Shown here: positions 44,779-53,412 of the stretch, piece after piece
Layout of the letters: every line of letters starts with the position of its first letter
Position numbering within the stretch: the first letter of the stretch is position 1
Origin: Streptomyces sp. RPT161
GTDB lineage: Bacteria; Actinomycetota; Actinomycetes; Streptomycetales; Streptomycetaceae
Assembly (NCBI RefSeq): GCF_027533845.1
Contig: NZ_JAPZVN010000003.1
Location: 496,001-560,000, forward strand
DNA length: 64,000 bases
Direction of reading: 5' to 3'
The notes under the pieces: generated by a model
What the model was told of the DNA's origin: nothing
The model's input: only the letters and a program-made list of their open reading frames with translations
The model's database searches: none
Made by a program: the position numbers and the translations under genes

Positions 44779-45615
44779 TCAGACCGGCGGCCAGGGAATC
44801 GCGGGCCAGCGCCCGCTCGGCTCCGGATGGCGGCCGGTGGTCAGCAGCGTTTCCACCCGGGCGCGCAGCGCCGCCAGCTCGGCGTCGGTGAGCAGGGGGG
44901 ACAGCCGCTCGCCCAGGTCGTCGCCAAGGGCCTCGGAGAGCCTCTGAAGCGCCGTACGGGCGTCCTCGGTAAGTGGCTCGCCCGCCCAGCCCCACAGCAG
45001 GGTGCGCAGCTTGTCGTCGGTGTGGAACGAGACGCCGTGGTCGATGCCGTACAGGTGGCCGTCCGCGGTGGGCAGCAGATGGCCGCCCTTTCGGTCGGCG
45101 TTGTTGATCACGGAGTCGAGCACGGCTAGCCGCCGCAACCGCTCGTCGTCGGCGTGCACCAGCAGCGCGGTGCGTCCCTCGCCCACCTCGGCGAAGGCCA
45201 CCGCCCTCCAGCCGTCGCCGGGCTCGTCGTCCTCGACCAGCGCCAGTAGCTCGGCGCCGGGGTCGGCCTCGATCCACAGCTGGCACATGCCCTCGCCGTA
45301 CGGGCCGTCGCGCAGCACGGTGGGCGGCACCAGGTCCCAGCCGGTGGCCTCGGAGACCAGGTAGGCGGCCACCTCACGGGCGGCCAGCGTGCCGTCGGGG
45401 AAGTCCCACAGCGGCCGCTCACCGGCTATCGGCTTGTAGACGCAGTTGGCCTTGCCGCCGTCGTACTGCACGGTGCAGTACAGCACCGCGTTGGAGGCCT
45501 CCCGCACCTGTCCTCGGACGGTCAGCTCGCCCTTGGCCAGCAGCTCCACGCCGCCGGCACCCTGCGGGCGAGCGGACCTCAGCCCGCCCGGCGGTACCCG
45601 TTCTGGCGCGGGCAT
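44779..45615 (-). CDS. SCO1664-family protein, PI3/4-kinase-like fold
   Basis: 278 residues from the ATG at 45615, with GGAAGGAC upstream. The start overlaps the end of the DUF3090 gene by 37 bp. Kinase-like elements: the Lys in KANCVYKPIAGERPLWDFPD, VAAYLVSEATGWDLVPPTV, LDSVINNADRKGGHLL (catalytic-loop-like Asn/Asp) and YGIDHGVSFHTDDKL (metal-binding His/Asp). This pattern matches the conserved actinobacterial SCO1664 family (Rv2133c in M. tuberculosis, from memory). The substrate is unknown. It is consistently found beside mshC and DUF3090. Confidence 0.88.
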   Translation of the reverse strand: MPAPERVPPGGLRSARPQGAGGVELLAKGELTVRGQVREASNAVLYCTVQYDGGKANCVYKPIAGERPLWDFPDGTLAAREVAAYLVSEATGWDLVPPTVLRDGPYGEGMCQLWIEADPGAELLALVEDDEPGDGWRAVAFAEVGEGRTALLVHADDERLRRLAVLDSVINNADRKGGHLLPTADGHLYGIDHGVSFHTDDKLRTLLWGWAGEPLTEDARTALQRLSEALGDDLGERLSPLLTDAELAALRARVETLLTTGRHPEPSGRWPAIPWPPV

Positions 45616-46178
45616 ACGTGTCCTTCCGGATCGAGGGGCAGGCTGCACAGCGGGCACGGCGGACGGCCCGCGGAGACCACGTCCAGGGCCCGTTTGGCGA
45701 ACGACCTGGCCTGCGCCCCGGTCAGTCTCACCCGGAGCATCGGCGGGCCGTTCTCCTCATCCTGGAGCAGCATCTCCTCCGCCGCCTCCAGGTCCTCGGA
45801 GGACAGCTCGGAGTCGGCGTCGATCTCCACCAGCGCCTGGGCCTCAAGGATCATTCGCTCGGCGGTGGTGTCCCAGGCCAGCGCCATGGTGCCGACCCGG
45901 AACTCCTCCTCCACGGGAGTGTCGAGCGGCGCGGTGTCGTTCAGCTCGGCCGGTGCCACCGCCGGTACCGCGGCGCTGCCGCCGCTGCGCCGTACGACCT
46001 CGTCCAGCAGCTCGTCGATGCGCTCGGCCAGCGCTTCCACCTGCGTCTTCTCCAGCGCCACAGTGGTGGTGCGGCCGGCCGCGGTCGCCTGGAGGAAGAA
46101 GGTGCGCTGACCCGGCTGCCCGACCGTACCGGCCACGAACCGGTCCGGCTGCTCGTAGAAGAACACCTGACGGGGCAC
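45579..46178 (-). CDS. DUF3090 family protein (SCO1665/Rv2134c type)
   Basis: 199 residues from a GTG at 46178, chosen because GGAGCGGGA precedes it and the family begins PRQVF. The protein reads VPRQVFFYEQPDRFVAGTVG, QRTFFLQATAAGRTTTVALE, then acidic middle segments, LRVRLTGAQARSFAKRALDV, and a C-terminal zinc-ribbon-like pair, CPLCSLPLDPEGHVC. Function unknown. The CxxC...C pattern suggests metal binding. It overlaps the SCO1664-family gene and lies 99 bp after the phosphatase, forming a compact set. Confidence 0.88.
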   Translation of the reverse strand: MPRQVFFYEQPDRFVAGTVGQPGQRTFFLQATAAGRTTTVALEKTQVEALAERIDELLDEVVRRSGGSAAVPAVAPAELNDTAPLDTPVEEEFRVGTMALAWDTTAERMILEAQALVEIDADSELSSEDLEAAEEMLLQDEENGPPMLRVRLTGAQARSFAKRALDVVSAGRPPCPLCSLPLDPEGHVCPRQNGYRRAG

Positions 46179-46277
46179 GTCCCGCTCCGTTTGCTCGGCT
46201 GTCTGTTTACTTGCTCGCTTCACGTACCAGCACGTGATCGAGCGGAATCCGCGGCACCACCCTACTGCGGAAGCCGA

Positions 46278-46979
46278 TCACGGTGCGCCGGTGGCTCCGC
46301 CGACCACCGCGTCGTCACCACCCGCGAACGGTGCCGCCGGGCGGGGCAACAGCCCGGCGAACTCCCCTGTGTCACCGAGGCGCAGCAGATACGGACGTAC
46401 CGGCGTGTACCGGATGGCCGTGATGGAGCAGGGCTCCACCGACAGCCGTTGGAAGAGGTCGAGGTGTATTCCCAGCGCGTCCGCGGCGATCGACTTGATG
46501 ATGTCGCCGTGCGAACAGACCAGGTACATCGCGTCCGGGCCGTGGCGCTCCTCGATCCTGGCGTTCCACTCCCGTACCGCGTCGACGGCGCGAGCCTGCA
46601 TGGCGCGCACCGACTCCCCCTCGTCGCCCGGGAAGACGGCGGCCGACGGATGCTGCTGGACTGTCTGCCACAGCGGCTCGTCCGCCAGCTCGGCGAGCTT
46701 GCGGCCGGTCCAGTCGCCGTACCGGCACTCGCCGATCCGGTCGTCGGTGTGGCTGGGCAGCTCCGGCCGGGCGTCCAGCAGTGGGCGCACGGTCTCGCGG
46801 CAGCGCTGGAGCGGACTGGTGACCACGGCGGTGATCGGCAGCTCGGCGAGCCGCCCGGCGAGCGCCGCCGCCTGGGCGCCGCCGCGCTCGTCCAGGCCCA
46901 CACCGGGGCTCCATCCGGCGAGAACTCCGTCGGCGTTGGCGGTGGACCGGCCGTGCCGGACCAGGATCACGATGGGCAT
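46278..46979 (-). CDS. Histidine phosphatase (phosphoglycerate mutase-like)
   Basis: 233 residues from the ATG at 46979. The catalytic RHG motif is ILVRHGRSTANADGVLAGW. Substrate-binding residues lie in SPLQRCRETVRPL and ECRYGDWTGRKL, and the second catalytic His in CSHGDIIKSIAADALGI. These make it a single-domain phosphatase of the MSMEG_4193 type. The substrate is unknown. It heads the group leading to DUF3090, the SCO1664-family gene and mshC. Confidence 0.92.
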   Translation of the reverse strand: MPIVILVRHGRSTANADGVLAGWSPGVGLDERGGAQAAALAGRLAELPITAVVTSPLQRCRETVRPLLDARPELPSHTDDRIGECRYGDWTGRKLAELADEPLWQTVQQHPSAAVFPGDEGESVRAMQARAVDAVREWNARIEERHGPDAMYLVCSHGDIIKSIAADALGIHLDLFQRLSVEPCSITAIRYTPVRPYLLRLGDTGEFAGLLPRPAAPFAGGDDAVVGGATGAP

Positions 46980-47486
46980 GGTTCCGAGCGTACGGCCACG
47001 GTCCGACAACGCAGAAGCGCCGAGCGCGATCTTCCGATCCCCGTGTGGTGGCCGGACGGGCAGCGCAAGCGCTGGTTCGTTGGCTCTGGAGGGTGACCCG
47101 CGGACACGGTGACATGCCGCCCGAAATCCGGGTGAATCGCGGGGGGTTGGCCGCACCGGGCCGCCTCTTGGCCGTTGTGCCGGCCCGCAGCGGCCCACAT
47201 CCATGGCCCAGCCCACGTGCTGTATCGGTTCTCCACCCATCACAGCTGGGTCGTACGGCGTAACCCTTCGTCCCGCGGTGCGTTGTGTTCGGTGACGGCC
47301 GTGGCGGGGAAGACGCCCGAGCCCCCACCACGGCCGCAGAAACGTCACCACACCGCGTCCGCCCGTCCACCGCGCACCACCCTCCGGTACCGCCTCCCCG
47401 CACACGCCCCAACGCCGTCAGTGGGGCTGGGTAAGGTGCGATGGGATCGGTGGTACGCCAGGGGACGGGATCGCGAAGCAGTGGAC
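46980..47486. other. 507-bp divergent intergenic region
   Basis: No frame here looks protein-coding: the long open frames have random composition. The only structure found is a 9-bp inverted repeat, CGGCCGTGG (47296-47304) with CCACGGCCG (47338-47346). Promoters of the phosphatase and hypothetical genes must lie here but were not identified. Confidence 0.5.
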
Positions 47487-48092
47487 ATGTTCAGCAAGGC
47501 CGCCAGACGCCACCCGACGACCGCGCGGCCGGGGCCGGCCGGCTCCGACTGGTCCCCGTACGATCGCCTCGACGACGCCGCCCGCGCCTACTTCCTGCAC
47601 GCCGACATCGCGTTGGAGGCGATCGGGGGCGTGCTGGGCCGCCGCCGGGTGCGCGGCTTCACCCTGGAGCGGGTGGTCGACCTGACGGAGTCCGGTGCCT
47701 CGGTCTGGCAGGAGGCGGCGGTGTGCGACGGTCGGCGGCTGATCCTGTGGCACAGCGAGGAGTTGACGGACACGGCCGCCCCGGGCGGCACCGTGCTGGA
47801 CTCCTCGATCCAGGTGCTGCCACTGGACGCCATCGGCCACGTGGGGATGCGCACCCTGGTCGGCCGCGACGAGCGGGGGCAGCGGGTGGACCGCGGGGTC
47901 TATCTGGTGCTGGCCACGGCGACGCCGCACGAACTCAGCGCGGTGCAGACCGATCCGGACTCCCCGGTGGCCTCGGCACGGGTCCGCCCCGAGGCGTTCC
48001 GATTCAGCAAGTCCCTTGAGGACGGTGGCCCGGGGCAGATAGCGCGACTGATCGAGTTCGGCAGGCTGTTGGGACGGCTGGTGCCGAGCTGA
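47487..48092 (+). CDS. Conserved-looking hypothetical protein
   Basis: 201 residues from the ATG at 47487 (MFSKAARRHPTTARPGPAGS); a GTG two codons earlier is possible. There is no signal peptide or membrane segment. The composition is that of a soluble alpha/beta protein, with YDRLDDAARAYFLHADIALE, FTLERVVDLTESGASVWQEA and FSKSLEDGGPGQIARLIEFG. Codon usage is typical of the region. I do not recognise the family. It converges on the LLM oxidoreductase across a 16-bp hairpin. Confidence 0.75.
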   Translation: MFSKAARRHPTTARPGPAGSDWSPYDRLDDAARAYFLHADIALEAIGGVLGRRRVRGFTLERVVDLTESGASVWQEAAVCDGRRLILWHSEELTDTAAPGGTVLDSSIQVLPLDAIGHVGMRTLVGRDERGQRVDRGVYLVLATATPHELSAVQTDPDSPVASARVRPEAFRFSKSLEDGGPGQIARLIEFGRLLGRLVPS

Positions 48093-48138
48093 CGCCGCGG
48101 GGCTCCTGTTGGGGCGCTGGGCGGCTCCTGTTCAGGCT

Positions 48139-48180
48139 TCGGTTGGCTCGGCGGCGCCGTAGGACCGCCGAGCCAACCGA
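48139..48180. terminator. 16-bp hairpin between convergent genes
   Basis: TCGGTTGGCTCGGCGG (48139-48154) and its exact complement (48165-48180) enclose a 10-nt loop. Located in the 98-bp gap between the hypothetical gene and the LLM oxidoreductase stop. Confidence 0.75.
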
Positions 48181-48190
48181 TGGTCGCGGA

Positions 48191-49252
48191 TCAGGCCAGT
48201 CCGGCGCGCTCGACGGCCTCAACTCCGGCGCGCAGCGCGGAAACCCGCTCGTCCAGGGTGAACCCGGCGGGCGAGAGGGTCAGCGTGGTCACGCCCGCCT
48301 CGGCGTACGCCCGCATCCGGTCGGCGATCCGGTCGACCTGGCCGAGCAGACAGGTCTTGTCGATGAGGTCGTGCGGCACCGCCGCGGCGGCGCCCGCCTT
48401 GTCGCCGGACAGGTACTTGTCCTGGATCTCGGCGGCCTCCTTCTCGTAACCCATGCGCTGGGCAAGGCGGTTGTAGAAGTTCTGCTTCCGGCTGCCCATG
48501 CCGCCCACGTACAGCGCGGTGTAGGGACGGAACTGGTCGGCCAGCGCCTGGATGTCGTCGCCGATCGCGATCGGCAGCGTCGGGCAGACGTCGAAGCCCT
48601 CCAGCGTCTTGCCCACCCGCTCACGACCGGCGCGCAGCGAGGACAGCGCGGTCTCCTCCAGGTGCTCGGCGGCGGGGAAGATCAGCAGCGCGCCGTCGGC
48701 GATCTCGCCGGTCTGCTCAAGGTTCTTCGGGCCGATCGCCGCGATGTACAGCGGGATGTACTCACGCACCGGGTGCACCGTGAGCTTCAGAGGCTTGCCC
48801 GGGCCGTCGGGGAGCGGCAGCGTCCAGTGCTCGCCCTGGTGGGAGAGGCGCTCGCGGGACATCGCCTTGCGGACGATCTCCACGTACTCACGGGTGCGGG
48901 CCAGCGGCTTGTCGAACTTGACGCCGTACCAGCCCTCCGAGACCTGCGGTCCGGAGACGCCGAGGCCGAGCCGGAACCGGCCGCCGGACAGCGAGTCCAG
49001 GGTCGCCGCGGTCATCGCGGTCATGGCCGGAGTGCGCGCCGGGATCTGGAAGATCGCCGACCCGACGTCGATGCGCTCGGTCTGCGCCGCGACCCAGGAC
49101 AGCACGGTCGCCGCGTCCGAGCCGTACGCCTCGGCGGCCCAGCACACCGAGTAGCCCAGCCGGTCCGCCTCGCGCGCCACGGCGAGGTTGTCCGCGTCCA
49201 TTCCGGCGCCCCAGTACCCGAGGTTGATCCCGAGCCGCATTCCGCTCGCCAT
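48191..49252 (-). CDS. F420-dependent LLM-class oxidoreductase
   Basis: 353 residues from the ATG at 49252 with AAGGGGAG upstream. Luciferase-like barrel motifs: GINLGYWGAGMDADNLAVAR, WAAEAYGSDAATVLSWVAAQ, GSAIFQIPARTPAMTAMTAA, LSGGRFRLGLGVSGPQVSEG. The last is typical of the F420-binding (MER-like) subgroup. It is expected to carry out hydride transfer with reduced F420 in the cytosol, substrate unknown. It is divergent from the aldo/keto reductase at 49499. Confidence 0.92.
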   Translation of the reverse strand: MASGMRLGINLGYWGAGMDADNLAVAREADRLGYSVCWAAEAYGSDAATVLSWVAAQTERIDVGSAIFQIPARTPAMTAMTAATLDSLSGGRFRLGLGVSGPQVSEGWYGVKFDKPLARTREYVEIVRKAMSRERLSHQGEHWTLPLPDGPGKPLKLTVHPVREYIPLYIAAIGPKNLEQTGEIADGALLIFPAAEHLEETALSSLRAGRERVGKTLEGFDVCPTLPIAIGDDIQALADQFRPYTALYVGGMGSRKQNFYNRLAQRMGYEKEAAEIQDKYLSGDKAGAAAAVPHDLIDKTCLLGQVDRIADRMRAYAEAGVTTLTLSPAGFTLDERVSALRAGVEAVERAGLA

Positions 49253-49498
49253 ACCGCTCCCCTTACTGATCAGTAACGTCGTCCTCTCCGGGACTGTAGC
49301 GCGGACCGCGCCGATCGGCGCCTGTCGGATGTGCCACACCGGCACGCGACCGGCCGACGAGCGTCCGCATTTCCCCGTGCCCGGTCAGTCCGGCCGTCAC
49401 GCCACCTAGGGGCACTGCCCGGCCCTCGGCCGAAACGGCGAACCGTACACCCCGCCCCGGGCAACAACGCGCCGCGAACCTCAGTAGTCTCACCCGGC

Positions 49499-50479
49499 AT
49501 GGAGCAAAGGCATCTCGGCCGTACCGGGCTGCGCGTCTCGCGACTCGGGCTCGGCACCTTGACCTGGGGGCGTGACGTCGAGGAACGGGAGGCCGCCGAC
49601 CAGTTGAAGACGTTCTGGGAGGCTGGCGGCACCCTGGTCGACACCGCGGATGTCTACGCCGACGGGGGCTCGGAGTACCTGCTGGGCCGACTGCTGGAGA
49701 ACCTGGTACCACGCGACGACCTGGTGATCGCCACCAAGGCGGGCAGCGTCCCGGACCCCGACCGGCGGTTCGACTGCTCGCGCGGGCACCTGCTCTCCGC
49801 CCTGGACGCCTCGCTGCACCGACTCGGCACCGACCACGTCGACCTGTGGCAGGTGCACGCCTTCGACCCGGCGACCCCGCTGGACGAGACGCTCCAGGCC
49901 CTCGACATCGCGGTCGCCTCCGGCCGCGCTCGGTACGCGGGGGTGTCCAACTTCTGCGGCTGGCAACTGGCCAAGGCCGCCACCTGGCAGTCGGGCGCCG
50001 TCGGCCGCACCCGGCTGGCCGGGGTGCAGATGGAGTACTCGCTGCTGCAGCGCGGTGTCGAACGCGAGGTGCTGCCCGCCGCGTTGGACCTCGGCGTCGG
50101 CCTGCTCCCCTCCTCTCCGCTCGGCCGCGGCGTCCTCACCGGCAAGTACCGGAACGGCACACCGGCGGACTCGCGCGGCGGCTCGGAGCACATGGCTGCG
50201 TTCGTCGCGCCGTACCTCGACGAGACCGCGCGCCGGATCGTGGACGCGGTGGTCACGGCCGCCGACGGTCTGGCGGTCAGCCCGTTGCATGCCGCCCTCG
50301 CCTGGGTACGGGACCGTCCCGGAGTGGCCGCCCCGATCCTCGGTGCCCGTACCGCGCAGCAGCTCAGCCAGGCGTTGTCAGTGGAGGCCCTTACGCTTCC
50401 GGATGAGATCAACCAGGCGTTGGACGATGTCTCGGCGCCGGTGCATCGCTATCCCGACCACGACTGGAGCACGCTGTGA
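49499..50479 (+). CDS. Aldo/keto reductase
   Basis: 326 residues starting MEQRHLGRTGLRVSRLGLGT. Tetrad residues: Asp in LVDTADVYADGGSE with the following Tyr, Lys in VIATKAG, His in VDLWQVHAFDP. The C-terminal NADP site is PGVAAPILGARTAQQLSQAL. This is the general YajO/YhdN-like group, and the physiological aldehyde or ketone is unknown. It lies 43 bp upstream of the RecD2-like gene on the same strand. Confidence 0.92.
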   Translation: MEQRHLGRTGLRVSRLGLGTLTWGRDVEEREAADQLKTFWEAGGTLVDTADVYADGGSEYLLGRLLENLVPRDDLVIATKAGSVPDPDRRFDCSRGHLLSALDASLHRLGTDHVDLWQVHAFDPATPLDETLQALDIAVASGRARYAGVSNFCGWQLAKAATWQSGAVGRTRLAGVQMEYSLLQRGVEREVLPAALDLGVGLLPSSPLGRGVLTGKYRNGTPADSRGGSEHMAAFVAPYLDETARRIVDAVVTAADGLAVSPLHAALAWVRDRPGVAAPILGARTAQQLSQALSVEALTLPDEINQALDDVSAPVHRYPDHDWSTL

Positions 50480-50522
50480 CCGACAGGCGTCGCCCCAGCC
50501 GAGCAGCGAACGGAGCAAGGCA

Positions 50523-52451
50523 GTGAGCACGGACCGTACCCCGGCCGAGGACGCGAACCCGGCGGCCCACCCGACCGGGCAGCCCTCCGAGGAGCTGGCC
50601 CGCCTCGCCGAGGCGGTACGGGCGATAGAGCGCGGCGACCACACGACACCCCAAACCGAGCGACCGGCACCGCCCGAGCGGCCCGCCGCCGAGGCTGCGC
50701 CCGCGGCCGCCCAGCCGTCCGCGCCCGCCGCCGTGCGCCCGGTCGCGCTGTCCGGCGAACCGGTAGAGGCGGCCCGCCAGGTGCTGGCCCGCGGCAGCGC
50801 ACCGCAAGCCCTCGCGGAACCGGCCGTGGAACGGCTCGGCGAGCGGGCCGGAGAGCTGCTGGCCGAGGATCCATGGCTGGTGCTGTCACTGCCCGGGGTG
50901 CGGGTCGACCAGGCCGACGGCTTCGCCCGGACGCTGCTGGGCGCCTCCTGCCGTCCCGATGACGAGCGGCGCGGCCGGGCGGTGGTCGGCTGGCTGCTGG
51001 AGCGGGCCGCGGAGGCCGGACACACGGCACTCGAGTGGTCGGTGCTGACCACGGCGCTCCAGAAGCAGTCGGTCCCCGACCCGGACGGAACGCTGCGCAA
51101 GGCCGTGGAGGAGGGCCAGTTGATGGTCTTCCACGACGAGCAGGAGGGCGCGGCGCCCGATGACGAGGCACCGGTCACCTTGCTGCTGGGACTTGACCGC
51201 TACGCGCTCGCGGAGGAGAGCCTCGCGGACGGTCTGGTACGACTGTTGAACACCTTTGAGACGGCCGCGACCCCCTGGGAGCCGTCCGAGACCGAGTCGC
51301 CCTCCCCGTCGGCGGCGCAACTGATCCTCGCCGTCGCCGGAAGCGGCCTGACCGCGCACACCGGCGGCGAGGCGGCCCGCGCCGAACCCGCCGCCCTGGT
51401 GGCGGCGGCCCGCGCCGCCGGCCTGCGGGCCTATGCGGCGGCGCACACCGAGAACGGCAGGCGACGGCTGGCCGAACTGCTCGGCGCGGACGGCGAGCAG
51501 GCCGCGGTCACCGTGGACGGGCTGCTGTCCGGCGGCGAAGGGCCGGGGCGCGGCGCGGACGGCACGCTGGAGCTGGATCTGCTCGCCGTGCTGGACGCAC
51601 CGCAGTTGGACGTGGAGCGAGCGGCCTCGCTGGTCGAATCGGTGCCGGACGGCGCCCGGTTGGTGCTCAGCGGGGATCCGGGCGTGCTGTGGTCGGCGGG
51701 TCCCGGGCGGGTGTTCGCCGATCTGCTTGCGGCGAAGGTGTGCCCGCAGGTCGCGTCCAGGACGCCGGATCCCGGGCCGATCGGGGAACTGGTCTCCGGT
51801 ATCGGCATCGGGGAGTTGGCGCAGGTGGAGGCGCCGGAGCGGGAAGTGGTCATCGTCCCGGTGCGGGACGCCGGTGAGGCGGTCCACCGCACCGTGCAGC
51901 TCGTCGCCGACTCGGTTCCGCGCGCCCTCGGCGTACCGGCCGGGCAGACGCAGGTGATCACCCCGGGCCACGGCGGGGCGGCGGGCACCCGCGCGCTGAA
52001 CGCCGCGCTCAAGGAGCGCCTCAACCCCGGCCCTGGCCGCTACGCGGGCTTCGACCCCGGCGACCGGGTGGTGTACGTCCCCGGCCCCGGACGCGCACTG
52101 CCCGGCACCGTTGTCTCGGCCGACTCGGACGGGCTGCGGCTGGACTGCGAGGGCGGCCCCGTGGTCGTACCGCGTGAGCAGGTGGCCTCGGCGGTGCGGC
52201 ACGGCTGGGCGGTGACGGCACACCAGGCCGTCGGGGCGCGCTGGCCCGCGGCGGTCGTGGTGCTGCCGGGGGACGCCGCGGCCACGCTGACCCGGCAGTG
52301 GGTGTACTCGGCGTTCAGCCGCGCCGAGCGCCATTTGTCAGTGGTACAGGGCATCGACGAGGCGCTGCCCCGGGTGGTCGCCGAGGTGCCGGCGAAGGAC
52401 CGTACGACCCGGTTGCGCACGGTCCTTCGCGAGCAGACGGCCGAGGGGTGA
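50523..52451 (+). CDS. RecD2-like protein with degenerate ATPase motifs
   Basis: 642 residues from a GTG at 50523. Residues 1-75 are a Pro/Ala-rich disordered leader. Next is a helix-hairpin-helix segment (LLAEDPWLVLSLPGVRVDQA) and a helical region as in RecD2. The helicase part is recognisable but altered. The P-loop position reads AVAGSGLTAHTGGE with no GKT. The Walker B position reads LLAVLDAPQLD with DA instead of DE. Motif III-like LVLSGDPGVLWSAGPGRVFA survives, as does the C-terminal UvrD_C_2 end VTAHQAVGARWPAAVVVLPG with VYSAFSRAERHLSVV. It probably binds DNA without hydrolysing ATP; this is inference. Conserved codon bias argues against a pseudogene. Confidence 0.85.
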   Translation: MSTDRTPAEDANPAAHPTGQPSEELARLAEAVRAIERGDHTTPQTERPAPPERPAAEAAPAAAQPSAPAAVRPVALSGEPVEAARQVLARGSAPQALAEPAVERLGERAGELLAEDPWLVLSLPGVRVDQADGFARTLLGASCRPDDERRGRAVVGWLLERAAEAGHTALEWSVLTTALQKQSVPDPDGTLRKAVEEGQLMVFHDEQEGAAPDDEAPVTLLLGLDRYALAEESLADGLVRLLNTFETAATPWEPSETESPSPSAAQLILAVAGSGLTAHTGGEAARAEPAALVAAARAAGLRAYAAAHTENGRRRLAELLGADGEQAAVTVDGLLSGGEGPGRGADGTLELDLLAVLDAPQLDVERAASLVESVPDGARLVLSGDPGVLWSAGPGRVFADLLAAKVCPQVASRTPDPGPIGELVSGIGIGELAQVEAPEREVVIVPVRDAGEAVHRTVQLVADSVPRALGVPAGQTQVITPGHGGAAGTRALNAALKERLNPGPGRYAGFDPGDRVVYVPGPGRALPGTVVSADSDGLRLDCEGGPVVVPREQVASAVRHGWAVTAHQAVGARWPAAVVVLPGDAAATLTRQWVYSAFSRAERHLSVVQGIDEALPRVVAEVPAKDRTTRLRTVLREQTAEG

Positions 52452-52471
52452 GCGCGGGGCCGCCGTCAGCG

Positions 52472-53074
52472 CTACGGGTCCAGTGACTCCAACTCGTCGT
52501 CGAACACGGCGCTGACGTCGAACCGGCAGACGATCATCTCCGGGTCGGCCTGGTCGAAGGGGGCTGCCAGCCACTCCCCCGGTTCGGCGGGTTCCACCGC
52601 CGTGACCCAGAGGGTGGAGTCGCCTTCCTCCAGTCCGAACTCCTTGTGCCTGGAGGCGATTTCGTCCGGTTCGTACTCACCGAACAACGCGCCGAGCCCG
52701 GCGTTGACCCCGTTGCCGCCCCCGGTGACGGCGTCCGCCACCCGCCCCGCCTGGGCGATCAGGCGCTGCGGGTCGGCGACCGTGTAGTCACGCCGGATCA
52801 GCACGCTGACAGCGCTCGGCTCGTCGGGGCCCGCGTACGCGGGCAGGGTGTCCCCGGCCGGGACCTCGAACGGGGTCACCTCGTCGTGGACGTCGTAGAG
52901 CAGCTCGTCGTAGGTCTCGGCTGCCGCGGCCAGGGAGTCGAAGGCGGCGAGGACGGCCGGATCATCCTCGCCCGCGCGGTTCTCGATCGCGGCCAGATGG
53001 CGGTCGATGGCTGCTTTGACCGCCTCGGCGGCGGCGCGTACCTCGGCAACGGTGGGCTGCGCGGCATCAGACAT
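52472..53074 (-). CDS. Hypothetical acidic protein
   Basis: 200 residues from the ATG at 53074 (MSDAAQPTVAEVRAAAEAVK). It has a helical N-terminal half (AAIDRHLAAIENRAGEDDPA, FDSLAAAAETYDELLYD) and a C-terminal alpha/beta half with SVLIRRDYTVADPQRLIAQA and LWVTAVEPAEPGEWLAAPFD. No signal peptide or membrane segment. Conserved-looking but not recognised. It converges on the RecD2-like gene with a 20-bp gap and is divergent from the DUF5703 gene. Confidence 0.82.
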   Translation of the reverse strand: MSDAAQPTVAEVRAAAEAVKAAIDRHLAAIENRAGEDDPAVLAAFDSLAAAAETYDELLYDVHDEVTPFEVPAGDTLPAYAGPDEPSAVSVLIRRDYTVADPQRLIAQAGRVADAVTGGGNGVNAGLGALFGEYEPDEIASRHKEFGLEEGDSTLWVTAVEPAEPGEWLAAPFDQADPEMIVCRFDVSAVFDDELESLDP

Positions 53075-53121
53075 AGTGCAGACGCTATCCGTACAGGGCG
53101 GTTGCCCGCACAATAGATTCG

Positions 53122-53310
53122 ATGCCGGAATACGAATTTCAAGACGTGTACGTGCCCAGGGGTGTCTCCCGTAGCGCCACCCGGCGCCTGTTGACCGACC
53201 ACGCGGAGTACGGGCACTGGGAGTTGGACCGGTTGCGGCTCTATCCGGACGGCAGTCGCAGGGTGCGGTTGCGCCGCCGGATCATTCGCCAGGTCCGCGC
53301 CAGCTGGTGA
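53122..53310 (+). CDS. DUF5703-family small basic protein
   Basis: 62 residues, MPEYEFQDVYVPRGVSRSAT through ELDRLRLYPDGSRRVRLRRR to VRASW. It matches the small actinobacterial DUF5703 family from memory. The C-terminal third is strongly basic (about ten Arg in 20 residues), compatible with nucleic-acid or ribosome binding, but no function is known. The ATG at 53122 has no strong ribosome binding site. A 20-bp hairpin terminator follows. Confidence 0.85.
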   Translation: MPEYEFQDVYVPRGVSRSATRRLLTDHAEYGHWELDRLRLYPDGSRRVRLRRRIIRQVRASW

Positions 53311-53330
53311 CCACGAGACACCGCCGACAG

Positions 53331-53376
53331 CCGGACGGGGTGGCCGCACCGTGCGTGGTGCGGCCACCCCGTCCGG
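53331..53376 (+). terminator. 20-bp perfect hairpin terminator
   Basis: The arms 53331-53350 (CCGGACGGGGTGGCCGCACC) and 53357-53376 pair perfectly with a 6-nt loop. It lies 20 nt past the DUF5703 stop and before the convergent chpC stop at 53413, so it may serve both. Confidence 0.8.
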
Positions 53377-53412
53377 ATCAAGACGGTGCCCGAGGCAACA
53401 GCGCGATAAGGC

